Shown here: positions 17,163 through 24,868 of the stretch, one piece after another
How positions within the stretch are numbered: position 1 is the first letter of the stretch
How the letters are laid out: each line of letters opens with the position of its first letter
NCBI GenBank assembly: GCA_023420415.1
Contig: JAEZWF010000033.1
Coordinates: 295,046 to 359,045, forward strand
DNA: 64,000 nt
Source of the DNA: Actinomycetes bacterium
GTDB taxonomy: Bacteria > Actinomycetota > Actinomycetes > Actinomycetales > Dermatophilaceae
Direction of reading: 5' to 3'
The notes under the pieces: generated by a model
Told to the model about the DNA's origin: nothing
The model's database searches: none
Seen by the model: the letters and a program-made list of their open reading frames with translations, nothing else
Position numbers and translations under genes: made by a program

Positions 17163-17203
17163 ACGGTATGCCGCCGACGCGCGGCGCGTGGGCGGCATAC
17201 CGT
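17163..17203. promoter_or_regulatory. Strong hairpin just upstream of hutH
   Basis: The arms ACGGTATGCCGCC (17163-17175) and GGCGGCATACCGT (17191-17203) are perfectly complementary. The 15-nt loop itself contains the pairing ACGCG-CGG-CGCGT. Each arm carries one copy of the octamer GTATGCCG. The structure ends 16 nt before the hutH start, so it could be an operator or a translation-modulating leader hairpin. Confidence 0.5.
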
Positions 17204-17219
17204 GCGCTGCAATGGGGGC

Positions 17220-18785
17220 ATGACGACCACTGCACCCCCAGTCGCCACGGTCACCCTCGGCGGCGCCCCGCTGACCATCGACGACGTCGTGGCCGTGGCC
17301 CGGCACGACGCACGCGTCGAGGTCGCGCCCGAGGCGCTGGCAGAGGTGCGTCGCACGCGGTCCGTCGTCGAGGCGCTCGCGGACGACGAGGTGCCGCACT
17401 ACGGGGTCTCGACCGGCTTCGGGGCGCTCGCCACGAGGCACATCCCGCTCGACCTGCGCGCCCAGCTCCAGCGCTCGCTCGTGCGATCGCACGCCGCCGG
17501 CGCGGGCGAGGAGGTCGAGCGCGAGGTCGTGCGGGCTCTCATGCTGCTGCGCATTGCGACCCTGGCGACCGGGCGCACCGGCATCCGCGAGGAGACGCTC
17601 ACCACCTACGTCGCCATGCTCAACGCGGGCATCACCCCGGTCGTGCACGAGTACGGCTCCCTGGGTTGCTCGGGCGACCTCGCTCCCCTCTCCCACTGTG
17701 CGCTCGCGCTCATGGGGGAGGGCGTCGTCCGCGACGCCAGCGGCGAGCAGATGGACACGGCGCAAGCCTTTGCGGCGGCTGGCATCACGCCGGTCGAGCT
17801 GCGCGAGAAGGAGGGCCTCGCCCTCATCAACGGCACCGACGGCATGCTCGGCATGCTCGCCCTCGCCATCGCAGACCTGCGCCGCCTCGTCACGACGGCC
17901 GACATCGCGGCCGCCATGAGTGTCGAGGGACTGCTCGGCACGGACGACGTGTTCGCCGCCGACCTGCACGCCCTGCGGCCCCAGCCTGGTCAGGGCAAGT
18001 CGGCCGAGAACATGCGAAAGGTCATGCAGGACAGTCCGATCCGCGAGTCCCACCGCGACCCGTCGGCGTGCACGCGCGTCCAGGACGCCTACTCCCTGCG
18101 GTGCGCGCCCCAGGTGGCCGGCGGCATGCGCGACACCCTCGACCACGCCGAACGCGTCGCCGGGTGGGAGCTCGCCTCAGCCATCGACAACCCCGTCGTC
18201 ACCCCCGACGGCCGCGTCGAGTCCAACGGCAACTTCCACGGCGCACCCGTGGCCTACGTGCTCGACTTCCTCGCCATCACCACCGCCGACCTCGCCTCGA
18301 TCAGCGAGCGGCGCACCGACCGCTTCCTCGACAAGGCCCGCAGCAACGGGCTGCCGCCGTTCCTCGCCGACGACCCCGGCGTCGACTCCGGGCTGATGAT
18401 CGCGCAGTACACCCAGGCGGCCCTCGTCTCCGAGCTCAAGCGCATGGCCGTACCGGCCTCGGTCGACTCGATCCCCAGCAGCGCCATGCAGGAGGACCAC
18501 GTCTCGATGGGCTGGTCCGCCGCCCGCAAGCTCCGTCGCGCGGTCGACGCCCTCGAGCGCGTGCTCGCGATCGAGCTCGTCACCGCCGCCCGCGGCCTCC
18601 AGCTCCGCGCACCCGAGCAGCCGGGACCAGCGGCGGCCGCCGTCATCGCGGCGCTCGCCGACAACGGGCGCGTCGACCCCGGCCCCGACCGCTTCCTCGC
18701 CCCCGACCTCGAGGCCGCCTACGAGCTGGTGGTCGACGGCACCGTCGTGGCCGCGGCCGAGACCGCCACCGGCCCCCTCAACTGA
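17220..18785 (+). CDS. hutH: Histidine ammonia-lyase
   Basis: 521 residues, the usual length. HutH removes ammonia from L-histidine to give urocanate, the first step of histidine catabolism in the cytoplasm. The ATG at 17220 (MTTTAPPVATV) is chosen over an in-frame upstream extension that would read through the hairpin. Conserved parts include YGVSTGFGALA near residue 61 and the cofactor-forming region GSLGCSGDLAPLSH. The MIO cofactor normally arises from Ala-Ser-Gly; here the triplet is Cys150-Ser151-Gly152. I recall Cys in this place in some actinobacterial histidases, so activity is expected. hutU follows after 47 nt. Confidence 0.95.
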   Translation: MTTTAPPVATVTLGGAPLTIDDVVAVARHDARVEVAPEALAEVRRTRSVVEALADDEVPHYGVSTGFGALATRHIPLDLRAQLQRSLVRSHAAGAGEEVEREVVRALMLLRIATLATGRTGIREETLTTYVAMLNAGITPVVHEYGSLGCSGDLAPLSHCALALMGEGVVRDASGEQMDTAQAFAAAGITPVELREKEGLALINGTDGMLGMLALAIADLRRLVTTADIAAAMSVEGLLGTDDVFAADLHALRPQPGQGKSAENMRKVMQDSPIRESHRDPSACTRVQDAYSLRCAPQVAGGMRDTLDHAERVAGWELASAIDNPVVTPDGRVESNGNFHGAPVAYVLDFLAITTADLASISERRTDRFLDKARSNGLPPFLADDPGVDSGLMIAQYTQAALVSELKRMAVPASVDSIPSSAMQEDHVSMGWSAARKLRRAVDALERVLAIELVTAARGLQLRAPEQPGPAAAAVIAALADNGRVDPGPDRFLAPDLEAAYELVVDGTVVAAAETATGPLN

Positions 18786-18832
18786 AGCACGCGGCATACC
18801 GAGTCGCACGAAACCCGTTCAAGGAGAACATC

Positions 18833-20491
18833 ATGCAAGGCGCTCGCCCCGTCCGTGCACCGCGCGGCACCAGCCTCACCCACGCGACCCACTGGGGCGC
18901 CGAGGCCCCCTTGCGGATGCTCATGAACAACCTCGACCCCGAGGTCGCCGAGCGCCCCGACGACCTCGTCGTCTACGGCGGCACGGGTCGTGCCGCGCGC
19001 GACTGGAAGTCCTTCGACGCCATGGTGCGCACCCTCTCGACCCTCAAGCAGGACGAGACGATGCTCGTGCAGAGCGGCCGCCCCGTCGGGGTCATGCAGA
19101 CCCACGAGTGGGCCCCGCGCGTGCTCATCGCCAACTCCAACCTCGTGCCCGACTGGGCGAACTGGCCGGAGTTCCGCCGGCTCGAGCAGCTCGGCCTGAC
19201 GATGTACGGCCAGATGACGGCCGGCTCGTGGATCTACATCGGCACCCAGGGCATCGTGCAGGGCACCTACGAGACGTTCGCCGCGATCGCGGAGAAGAAG
19301 TTCGGCGGCACCCTGGCCGGCACGCTGACCCTCACCGGTGGCTGCGGCGGCATGGGTGGCGCGCAGCCACTCGCGGTCACGCTCAACGAGGGTGCCTGCC
19401 TCATCGTCGACGTCGACGAGTCGCGGCTGCGGCGCCGCGTCGAGCACCGGTACCTCGACGAGGTCGCCGACAACCTCGACGACGCGATCGAGAAGGCGTT
19501 GCGCGCCAAGGAGGAACGGCGCGGCTGGTCCGTCGGCGTCGTGGGGAATGCCGCGGAGATCTTCCCCGAGCTGCTGCGCCGTGGCGTGCCGATCGACATC
19601 GTGACCGACCAGACCTCGGCGCACGACCCGCTGTCCTACCTCCCGGAGGGCATCGACCTCGATGACTGGCACGAGTACGCGGAGAAGAAGCCCGAGGAGT
19701 TCACCGACCGGGCGCGCGCCTCGATGGCCAAGCACGTGCAGGCGATGGTCGAGTTCCAGGACGCCGGCGCCGAGGTCTTCGACTACGGCAACTCGATCCG
19801 CGACGAGGCCCGGCTCGGCGGCTACGACCGGGCGTTCGAGTTCCCCGGCTTCGTCCCGGCATACATCCGTCCGCTCTTCTGTGAGGGCAAGGGCCCGTTC
19901 CGGTGGGCGGCGCTCTCCGGCGACCCCAAGGACATCGCCGCGACCGACCGCGCGGTGCTCGACCTCTTCCCCGACAACGAGCGGCTGCACAAGTGGATCA
20001 GGGGCGCCCAGGAGCGAATCGCGTTCCAGGGCTTGCCTGCCCGCATCTGCTGGCTCGGCCAGGGCGAGCGCGACAAGGCCGGTCTGGCGTTCAACGAGCT
20101 CGTCCGCACCGGTGAGGTCAGCGCGCCGATCGTCATCGGCCGCGACCACCTCGACACCGGCTCGGTCGCCAGCCCCTACCGCGAGACCGAGGCCATGCTC
20201 GACGGCTCCGACGCCATCGCCGACTGGCCGCTGCTCAACGCCCTCGTCAACACCTCCTCCGGTGCGAGCTGGGTGTCGCTGCACCACGGCGGCGGCGTCG
20301 GCATCGGCCGCTCGATGCACGCCGGGCAGGTCTCCCTCGCCGACGGCACCCAGCTCGCCGCGCGCAAGCTCGCGCGGGTCCTCACCAACGACCCCGGGAT
20401 GGGCGTCATCCGGCACGTCGACGCGGGCTACGACATCGCCGAGCGCACCGCCGAGGCCCAGGGCGTGCGCGTGCCGATGCGTGAGGGATAG
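18833..20491 (+). CDS. hutU: Urocanate hydratase
   Basis: 552 residues, family length. It converts urocanate to imidazolonepropionate using a tightly bound NAD+ as electrophile. Recognisable segments are LMVQSGRPVGVMQTHEWAPRV-like (residues near 80), GTQGIVQGTYETF, the glycine-rich NAD site LTGGCGGMGGAQPLAV, the cysteine motif PARICWLGQGERDKAG, and VSLHHGGGVGIGRSMHAG near the C-terminus. An AAGGAG site precedes the ATG with good spacing. It is the second gene of hutHU. The end of the gene lies 3 nt from the convergent ybaK-like gene, leaving no room for a terminator between them. Confidence 0.96.
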   Translation: MQGARPVRAPRGTSLTHATHWGAEAPLRMLMNNLDPEVAERPDDLVVYGGTGRAARDWKSFDAMVRTLSTLKQDETMLVQSGRPVGVMQTHEWAPRVLIANSNLVPDWANWPEFRRLEQLGLTMYGQMTAGSWIYIGTQGIVQGTYETFAAIAEKKFGGTLAGTLTLTGGCGGMGGAQPLAVTLNEGACLIVDVDESRLRRRVEHRYLDEVADNLDDAIEKALRAKEERRGWSVGVVGNAAEIFPELLRRGVPIDIVTDQTSAHDPLSYLPEGIDLDDWHEYAEKKPEEFTDRARASMAKHVQAMVEFQDAGAEVFDYGNSIRDEARLGGYDRAFEFPGFVPAYIRPLFCEGKGPFRWAALSGDPKDIAATDRAVLDLFPDNERLHKWIRGAQERIAFQGLPARICWLGQGERDKAGLAFNELVRTGEVSAPIVIGRDHLDTGSVASPYRETEAMLDGSDAIADWPLLNALVNTSSGASWVSLHHGGGVGIGRSMHAGQVSLADGTQLAARKLARVLTNDPGMGVIRHVDAGYDIAERTAEAQGVRVPMREG

Positions 20492-20494
20492 GGC

Positions 20495-20989
20495 CTAGGC
20501 GATCGGGTCGGTGACGTCGGCGACCTGCGCGCCCAGGGCGCGGATGACGTCGTCGGCGTATGCCGTGGCGGCCACTCCCGGTGCGCCGCCACCGATGGAG
20601 ATGTCGTGGCCGGTCATGGTCGCGTCGGCGACCACCGGCCACGCGGTCGTGGCCCCGAACGGCGTGATCGTGCCGCGGACGTAGCCGGTCACCTCACGCG
20701 CCTTGTCGGCATCGGGCATGGAGAGCCGGTTGACCCCGAGGTGGGTGCGCAGCTTGGGCCACGAGATCTCCCGGTCTCCGGGCACGAGCACGAACAGGTA
20801 GTCGCCCTTGCCGCGGCGCACCACCATCGTCTTGATCACCGCCGCCGGGCGCACCCCGCGGGCGGCGGCCGCCTCCTCGAGCGAGCTCACCCGGCCGTGC
20901 CGGGTGATGGTGTGGTCGATGCCGCTGTCGGCGAGGGCCCGGGCAGCGCGCTCGGCACCGTCATCTGCTGGAAGCTCGGTCACCCGCAC
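20495..20989 (-). CDS. YbaK/ProX-type aminoacyl-tRNA deacylase
   Basis: A 164-residue YbaK-domain protein. The frame extends to 21130, but the GTG at 20989 is chosen because GGGGAG lies 9 nt upstream and homology-like sequence starts with LADSGIDHTITRH. Family features are AAAARGVRPAAVIKTMVVRRGKGDYLFVLVPGD, where the invariant Lys of the deacylase site lies (VIKTMV), and GYVRGTITPFGA, with the Gly/Pro signature. Such proteins hydrolyse mischarged Cys-tRNA(Pro) or Ala-tRNA(Pro). It is a lone gene on the opposite strand inside the histidine cluster. Confidence 0.88.
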   Translation of the reverse strand: MRVTELPADDGAERAARALADSGIDHTITRHGRVSSLEEAAAARGVRPAAVIKTMVVRRGKGDYLFVLVPGDREISWPKLRTHLGVNRLSMPDADKAREVTGYVRGTITPFGATTAWPVVADATMTGHDISIGGGAPGVAATAYADDVIRALGAQVADVTDPIA

Positions 20990-21151
20990 AGCGTAGATCT
21001 CCCCAGAGAGCAGGTAGATCCCCCCAAACCACCCCAATGGTGGAGTCGCACCGTGACCATCCCGTGATACCAAACGCAGGTTGCCTAGTGACGGGATGCC
21101 TAAATGGGTCGCCACACCAGCCGGGTTCATCGCGCCCGGAGATCACGACGT

Positions 21152-22900
21152 ATGCGCCGTGGACGCCGAGGACTAGCCCTGTTGGTGGCTTTCGCCAGCA
21201 TGGTCGCCGGGCTGCTCGTGCCGGCCTGGGCCAACGCGTCGAGCTGCCTCGACAGCTCGATTCCCGTTCTCAAGCGGGTCAACCCCGAGACCTCCGCGTC
21301 GATCGACACGATCTGGCTCGCCGAGGCCCAGTCGGCCGCGGCCCGCTACGGGTACACCGACGACCCGGGCGTGGAGTACGAGGCCTCGTGGTTCCCGGCC
21401 ACCGGCCTGCGAGGCATCCACCGCCTCTACCGGCAGGGCGACTTCCAGATGCTCCCGGCCGGACCCGAGCTCGACGCCGCCGTCGCCGCCGGGTACGTCG
21501 ACGAGGGTGCCTGGTTCTACGCCTACCCCTCCGAGAAGAGCGGCTGCTCCGAGGTGCGCCGGTACGCCAAGGGTGGCAAGCACCGCATGGTGGCCAACGA
21601 GTCCACCCGGCGGGCGCTGGAGGCGCAGGGGTGGCAGGACCAGGGCGTGGCCTTCTGGACCGAGGCCAGCGAGGTCGAGCCCCCCGTGCCCACCACCACG
21701 TCGCCGACGCCGACGACCACCACGGTGACCCCGACGCCCACGACGTCCACCTCGACGACCACGTCGAGCACCTCGACCTCGACCACCACGTCGAGCACGA
21801 CGACCACCACGACGCCGCCGAGCACGACCACCAGCACCACCCCGACGACCACCACCACCACCACGCCGTCGACGACCACCACCACCACGCCGACCACCAC
21901 CACCACGCCGACCACCACCACCACGACGACGGAGCCGCCGCGGCCAGCCGGCGGGCCGGCATTCACCATCGCCGTCCTGCCGGACACCCAGGAGGAGACG
22001 TCGCGCGGTCTCGACTGGGGCCGGTTCGAGCAGCGGACCCGGTGGCTGGCGGCCAACAAGTCGGGCCTGAACCTGGCCTTCGTCGGTGGGTCCGGCGACG
22101 TGACCAACTGGGGCTGGGTGGCGCGCGACCAGCTGACGGTTGCCAGCAACGCCATGCGCAACATCGAGGGGTCCACCACGCCCTACGCGCTGCCCCTGGG
22201 CAACCACGACACCCGGGCGGTGGGCTGGGACGGCGTTCCCGGCAGCACCGGCTACGGCGGGTCGGCCTACCAGAACAACCCCGAGTGCCAGCAACGCTTC
22301 CCGGTGAGTGAGTGCCAGAGCCCCAAGCTGGTGCGGCACACCGAGGAGTTCAACTCGGTCTTCAACGCCGGCCGCTACCGCAACGTCGGCGGAGCCTTCG
22401 AGCCCGGGAAGGTCGACAACGTCTTCACCACCTTCAATGCCGGTGGGAAGCGCTGGCTGGTCCTCACCCTCGAGCTGTGGGCGCGGCCCGCCGCGGTCGA
22501 CTGGGCCCGCAGCGTGGTCGAGCAGCACCCGGACCACAACGTCATCATCCAGACCCACAGCTACCTCAACGGTGATGGCACCATCGCCCAGGACAACGGC
22601 GGCTACGGGTCCACCTCACCGCAGTACCTCTACGACCGGCTCGTGTCGCAGTACCCCAACATCAAGATGGTCTTCTCCGGGCCCGTCGGCTCGGCGGCGA
22701 CCCGCACCGACCGCGGGGTCAACGGCAACACGATCTACTCGTTCCTGACCTGCATGCACGACCGGAACGCCAACCCGGTCCGCCTGATCGGGGTCGACAC
22801 CGAGGCGGGCACCATCTCGACGACCATCCGGGTCCCGTGGACCGGCGGAGAGCTGTCGCAGTATGCCGCGACCTTCCGTGGCGTGACCTTCGTCGGCTGA
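21152..22900 (+). CDS. Secreted metallophosphoesterase with DUF5648-like domain and Thr-rich linker (paralogue 1)
   Basis: About 582 residues from the ATG at 21152, which follows a GGAG site; an in-frame ATG at 21104 would only add basic residues. A signal peptide (RRGLALLVAFASMVAGLLVPAWANA) precedes a DUF5648-like domain (about residues 30-175, with Tyr-rich repeats and FPATGLRGIHRLYR). A Thr/Pro/Ser-rich linker of about 85 residues follows, then a calcineurin-like phosphoesterase domain with GGSGDVTNWGW, LGNHDTRAVGW and NVIIQTHSYLNGDG. The final metal-ligand motif, SGHVG in the paralogue, reads SGPVG here (Pro511), so activity is doubtful. It is a tandem duplicate of the next gene. The substrate is unknown; the protein should act outside the cell. 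Confidence 0.88.
   Translation: MRRGRRGLALLVAFASMVAGLLVPAWANASSCLDSSIPVLKRVNPETSASIDTIWLAEAQSAAARYGYTDDPGVEYEASWFPATGLRGIHRLYRQGDFQMLPAGPELDAAVAAGYVDEGAWFYAYPSEKSGCSEVRRYAKGGKHRMVANESTRRALEAQGWQDQGVAFWTEASEVEPPVPTTTSPTPTTTTVTPTPTTSTSTTTSSTSTSTTTSSTTTTTTPPSTTTSTTPTTTTTTTPSTTTTTTPTTTTTPTTTTTTTEPPRPAGGPAFTIAVLPDTQEETSRGLDWGRFEQRTRWLAANKSGLNLAFVGGSGDVTNWGWVARDQLTVASNAMRNIEGSTTPYALPLGNHDTRAVGWDGVPGSTGYGGSAYQNNPECQQRFPVSECQSPKLVRHTEEFNSVFNAGRYRNVGGAFEPGKVDNVFTTFNAGGKRWLVLTLELWARPAAVDWARSVVEQHPDHNVIIQTHSYLNGDGTIAQDNGGYGSTSPQYLYDRLVSQYPNIKMVFSGPVGSAATRTDRGVNGNTIYSFLTCMHDRNANPVRLIGVDTEAGTISTTIRVPWTGGELSQYAATFRGVTFVG
21690..21940 (+). repeat. Thr-codon low-complexity tract
   Basis: About 250 bp of irregular ACC/ACG repeats encode the Thr-rich linker of the first phosphoesterase paralogue. 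The tract is absent from the second paralogue, so it expanded or was deleted after duplication. Confidence 0.8.
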
Positions 22901-22952
22901 CGCGTCGCGCCACCTGCCGGGATGACGCCCGGCGAGTGGCGCGGGCACGGTG

Positions 22953-22989
22953 ACGACGCCGGTCGGGCGGTGTGCCCGACCGGCGTCGT
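22953..22989. terminator. Terminator between the two phosphoesterase genes
   Basis: A perfect 16-bp stem (22953-22968 with 22974-22989) closes on the 5-nt loop GGTGT and is followed by TTCG. A second, weaker stem, CGCGCCAC/GTGGCGCG (22906-22913 with 22936-22943), lies just upstream. Together they probably separate the two paralogues into different transcripts. Confidence 0.75.
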
Positions 22990-23140
22990 TTCGCGTCCGG
23001 GACCGGGCGTGCGGCTTGCGACCTGCGCCTGCTGACCGCGGGTCTGCGCCGATGGTGTCGTGGCCGGTCCCGGTGCGCGATTCCCTTGAGGTGGTTGCTC
23101 TTCGGTGGGCCTTGTGCCCGGACCAGAGAGGAGGACCACC

Positions 23141-24688
23141 ATGAACAGCACCACCCGGCGCGGCCACGTCCGCGCCGCCCTCCTCGCCGCCGCCCTCCTC
23201 GCCACGGGGCTTCCTGCGGCGACCAGCGCCTCCGCCGACCCCGCCTCGGCCACCTCAACCACCTCGGCCACCTCAACCGCGGCCACCGCCGCTGGGGCGT
23301 GCACCACGATGGGCACGTCCGTCCTGCAGGTCGCTCGCCCGTTCCCCGGACCGACCCTCGACACCCGGTGGCCGAGCGAGGCGCTCTCTGCTCGTGACCG
23401 CTACGGCTACACCGAGAACCGTGGGGTGGTCTTCGACGCCGCCGGAGCCGCGGCGACCGGCCTCACCCCGGTCCACCGTGCCTACCGGGCCTCCCCGCCC
23501 GACTTCGTCGACGTCCTGCGCGGCGCCCAGCTGGACGCGGCCCGTGCCGCGGGCTACGTCGACCAGGGGGTCGCCTACCACGCCTCGCCGACCTGGTCCG
23601 ACGGCTGCGTCGCGGTCCACCGGTTCCTCAAGAACACCTACCACCGCCTGGCCGCGGACCCGGCGGTGCGAGCCCAGCTCGTCGCCGCCGGCTGGCAGGA
23701 CGAGGGTGTGGTGTTCTGGGCGGCCGCGCCGCCGACGACGGCCGGTGCGGCCTTCACGATCGCCGTCCTCCCCGACACCCAGGAGGAGACCTCGCGCGGA
23801 CCGGACTGGGGCCGCTTCGCCCAGCGGATGCGGTGGCTCGCCGCGAACCGCTCGAGCCTGGGCCTCGCCTTCGTCGGTGGCTCCGGTGACGTCACGAACT
23901 GGGGCTGGCTGGCGCCGGAGCAGCTGCGGGTCGCCAGTGACGCCATGCGCGAGGTCGAGGCCGTGGGCGTGCCCTACGCGCTGTCCCTCGGCAACCACGA
24001 CACCCGAGCCGTCGGCTGGAACGGAGTGCCGGGCAGCACCGAGTACGGCGGCTCCGCCTACCAGAACAACCCGGAGTGCCAGACGAGGTTCCCGGCGACC
24101 GAGTGCGTCTCGTGGAGGCTCGTGCGTCGCACCCAGGAGTTCAACGGCGTGTTCACCGCCAGCCGCTACCGCAACGTCTCCGGCGCGTTCGAGCCGGGGA
24201 AGGTCGACAACGTCTACTCGACCTTCACCGCAGGAGGCCGCCGCTGGTTGGTGCTCACGCTCGAAGTGTGGCCCCGCCCCGAGGTGGTCTCCTGGGCCGC
24301 GAGGGTCGTGGAGGACAACCCCGACCGCAACGTCGTCATCCAGACGCACGCCTACCTCGACGCCGACGGCAGCATCGGACAGAGCAACGGCGGCTACGGC
24401 GCCACCTCGCCGCAGTACCTCTTCGACACCGTCGTCTCGCGCTACCCGAACGTCAAGCTCGTGCTGTCGGGCCACGTGGGTGGCGCGGCCAGCAGGACCG
24501 ACCGCGGCGTGGCCGGCAACACGGTCTACACGCTCATGCAGTCGATGCACGACCGCCAGGGCAACCCGGTGCGGCTCGTCACCATCAACCCGTCGGCCGG
24601 CACGATCGAGGCGAAGATCTACTCCCCGTGGTCCAACACCTGGTTCGGGCAGTATGCCGTCGCGTGGCGCGGCGTCGTCCTCGTCTGA
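23141..24688 (+). CDS. Secreted metallophosphoesterase with DUF5648-like domain (paralogue 2)
   Basis: 515 residues from an ATG preceded by AGAGAGGAGG. Signal peptide: HVRAALLAAALLATGLPAAT. The DUF5648-like region (about residues 60-195) is followed almost directly by the calcineurin-like domain: FTIAVLPDTQEETSRG, GGSGDVTNWGWL, LGNHDTRAVGWNG, NVVIQTHAYLDADG and SGHVGGAAS. The metal-ligand set therefore looks complete, unlike in paralogue 1, where His445 is replaced by Pro. The long Thr-rich linker of paralogue 1 is missing. It is a probable extracellular phosphoesterase with unknown substrate. The stop lies within a 13-nt tandem repeat that places TGA in all three frames. Confidence 0.9.
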   Translation: MNSTTRRGHVRAALLAAALLATGLPAATSASADPASATSTTSATSTAATAAGACTTMGTSVLQVARPFPGPTLDTRWPSEALSARDRYGYTENRGVVFDAAGAAATGLTPVHRAYRASPPDFVDVLRGAQLDAARAAGYVDQGVAYHASPTWSDGCVAVHRFLKNTYHRLAADPAVRAQLVAAGWQDEGVVFWAAAPPTTAGAAFTIAVLPDTQEETSRGPDWGRFAQRMRWLAANRSSLGLAFVGGSGDVTNWGWLAPEQLRVASDAMREVEAVGVPYALSLGNHDTRAVGWNGVPGSTEYGGSAYQNNPECQTRFPATECVSWRLVRRTQEFNGVFTASRYRNVSGAFEPGKVDNVYSTFTAGGRRWLVLTLEVWPRPEVVSWAARVVEDNPDRNVVIQTHAYLDADGSIGQSNGGYGATSPQYLFDTVVSRYPNVKLVLSGHVGGAASRTDRGVAGNTVYTLMQSMHDRQGNPVRLVTINPSAGTIEAKIYSPWSNTWFGQYAVAWRGVVLV

Positions 24689-24718
24689 GGTCGTCGTCTG
24701 AGGTCCTTGTCTGAGGTC
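24683..24718 (+). repeat. 13-nt tandem repeat carrying the stop codon, three copies
   Basis: GTCTGAGGTC recurs at 24683, 24696 and 24709, an exact 13-nt period. The first copy contains the stop of the phosphoesterase gene. Because 13 is not a multiple of 3, the three TGA codons fall in all three reading frames. Confidence 0.85.
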
Positions 24719-24756
24719 CACGGCGGGAGACGGCGCCCGGCTCGCGGCTGACCGCC

Positions 24757-24790
24757 GGAGAGGCTGTCTGGTATGCCAGACAGCCTCTCC
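24757..24790. terminator. Perfect 15-bp hairpin with TATG loop
   Basis: GGAGAGGCTGTCTGG (24757-24771) pairs with CCAGACAGCCTCTCC (24776-24790) around TATG. It lies between the phosphoesterase gene and the amidohydrolase gene and is the probable terminator of the former. The apex reads GGTATGCC, the core of the genome-wide octamer. Confidence 0.75.
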
Positions 24791-24868
24791 GTCCCCAGCG
24801 GCGCCCCGGGCCGGACGGTGTGGGAAGGTCGAGGCAGCACCGTCCCGTCCCCGCAAGGAGAGCGCTTC

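Noticed and set aside
16639..17219. A possible gene in the 580-bp region before hutH.
   Set aside because: Short frames there have no convincing starts or domains and run through the repeat copies and hairpins.
17168..18832. A long in-frame extension upstream of HutU that would give a 1,107-residue protein.
   Set aside because: It overlaps hutH in another frame, and HutU has a good AAGGAG site and a normal N-terminus at 18833.
21061..21110. A promoter (TTGCCT and CTAAAT) before phosphoesterase paralogue 1.
   Set aside because: The spacing is only 13 nt, too short for a standard promoter, so it is not annotated.
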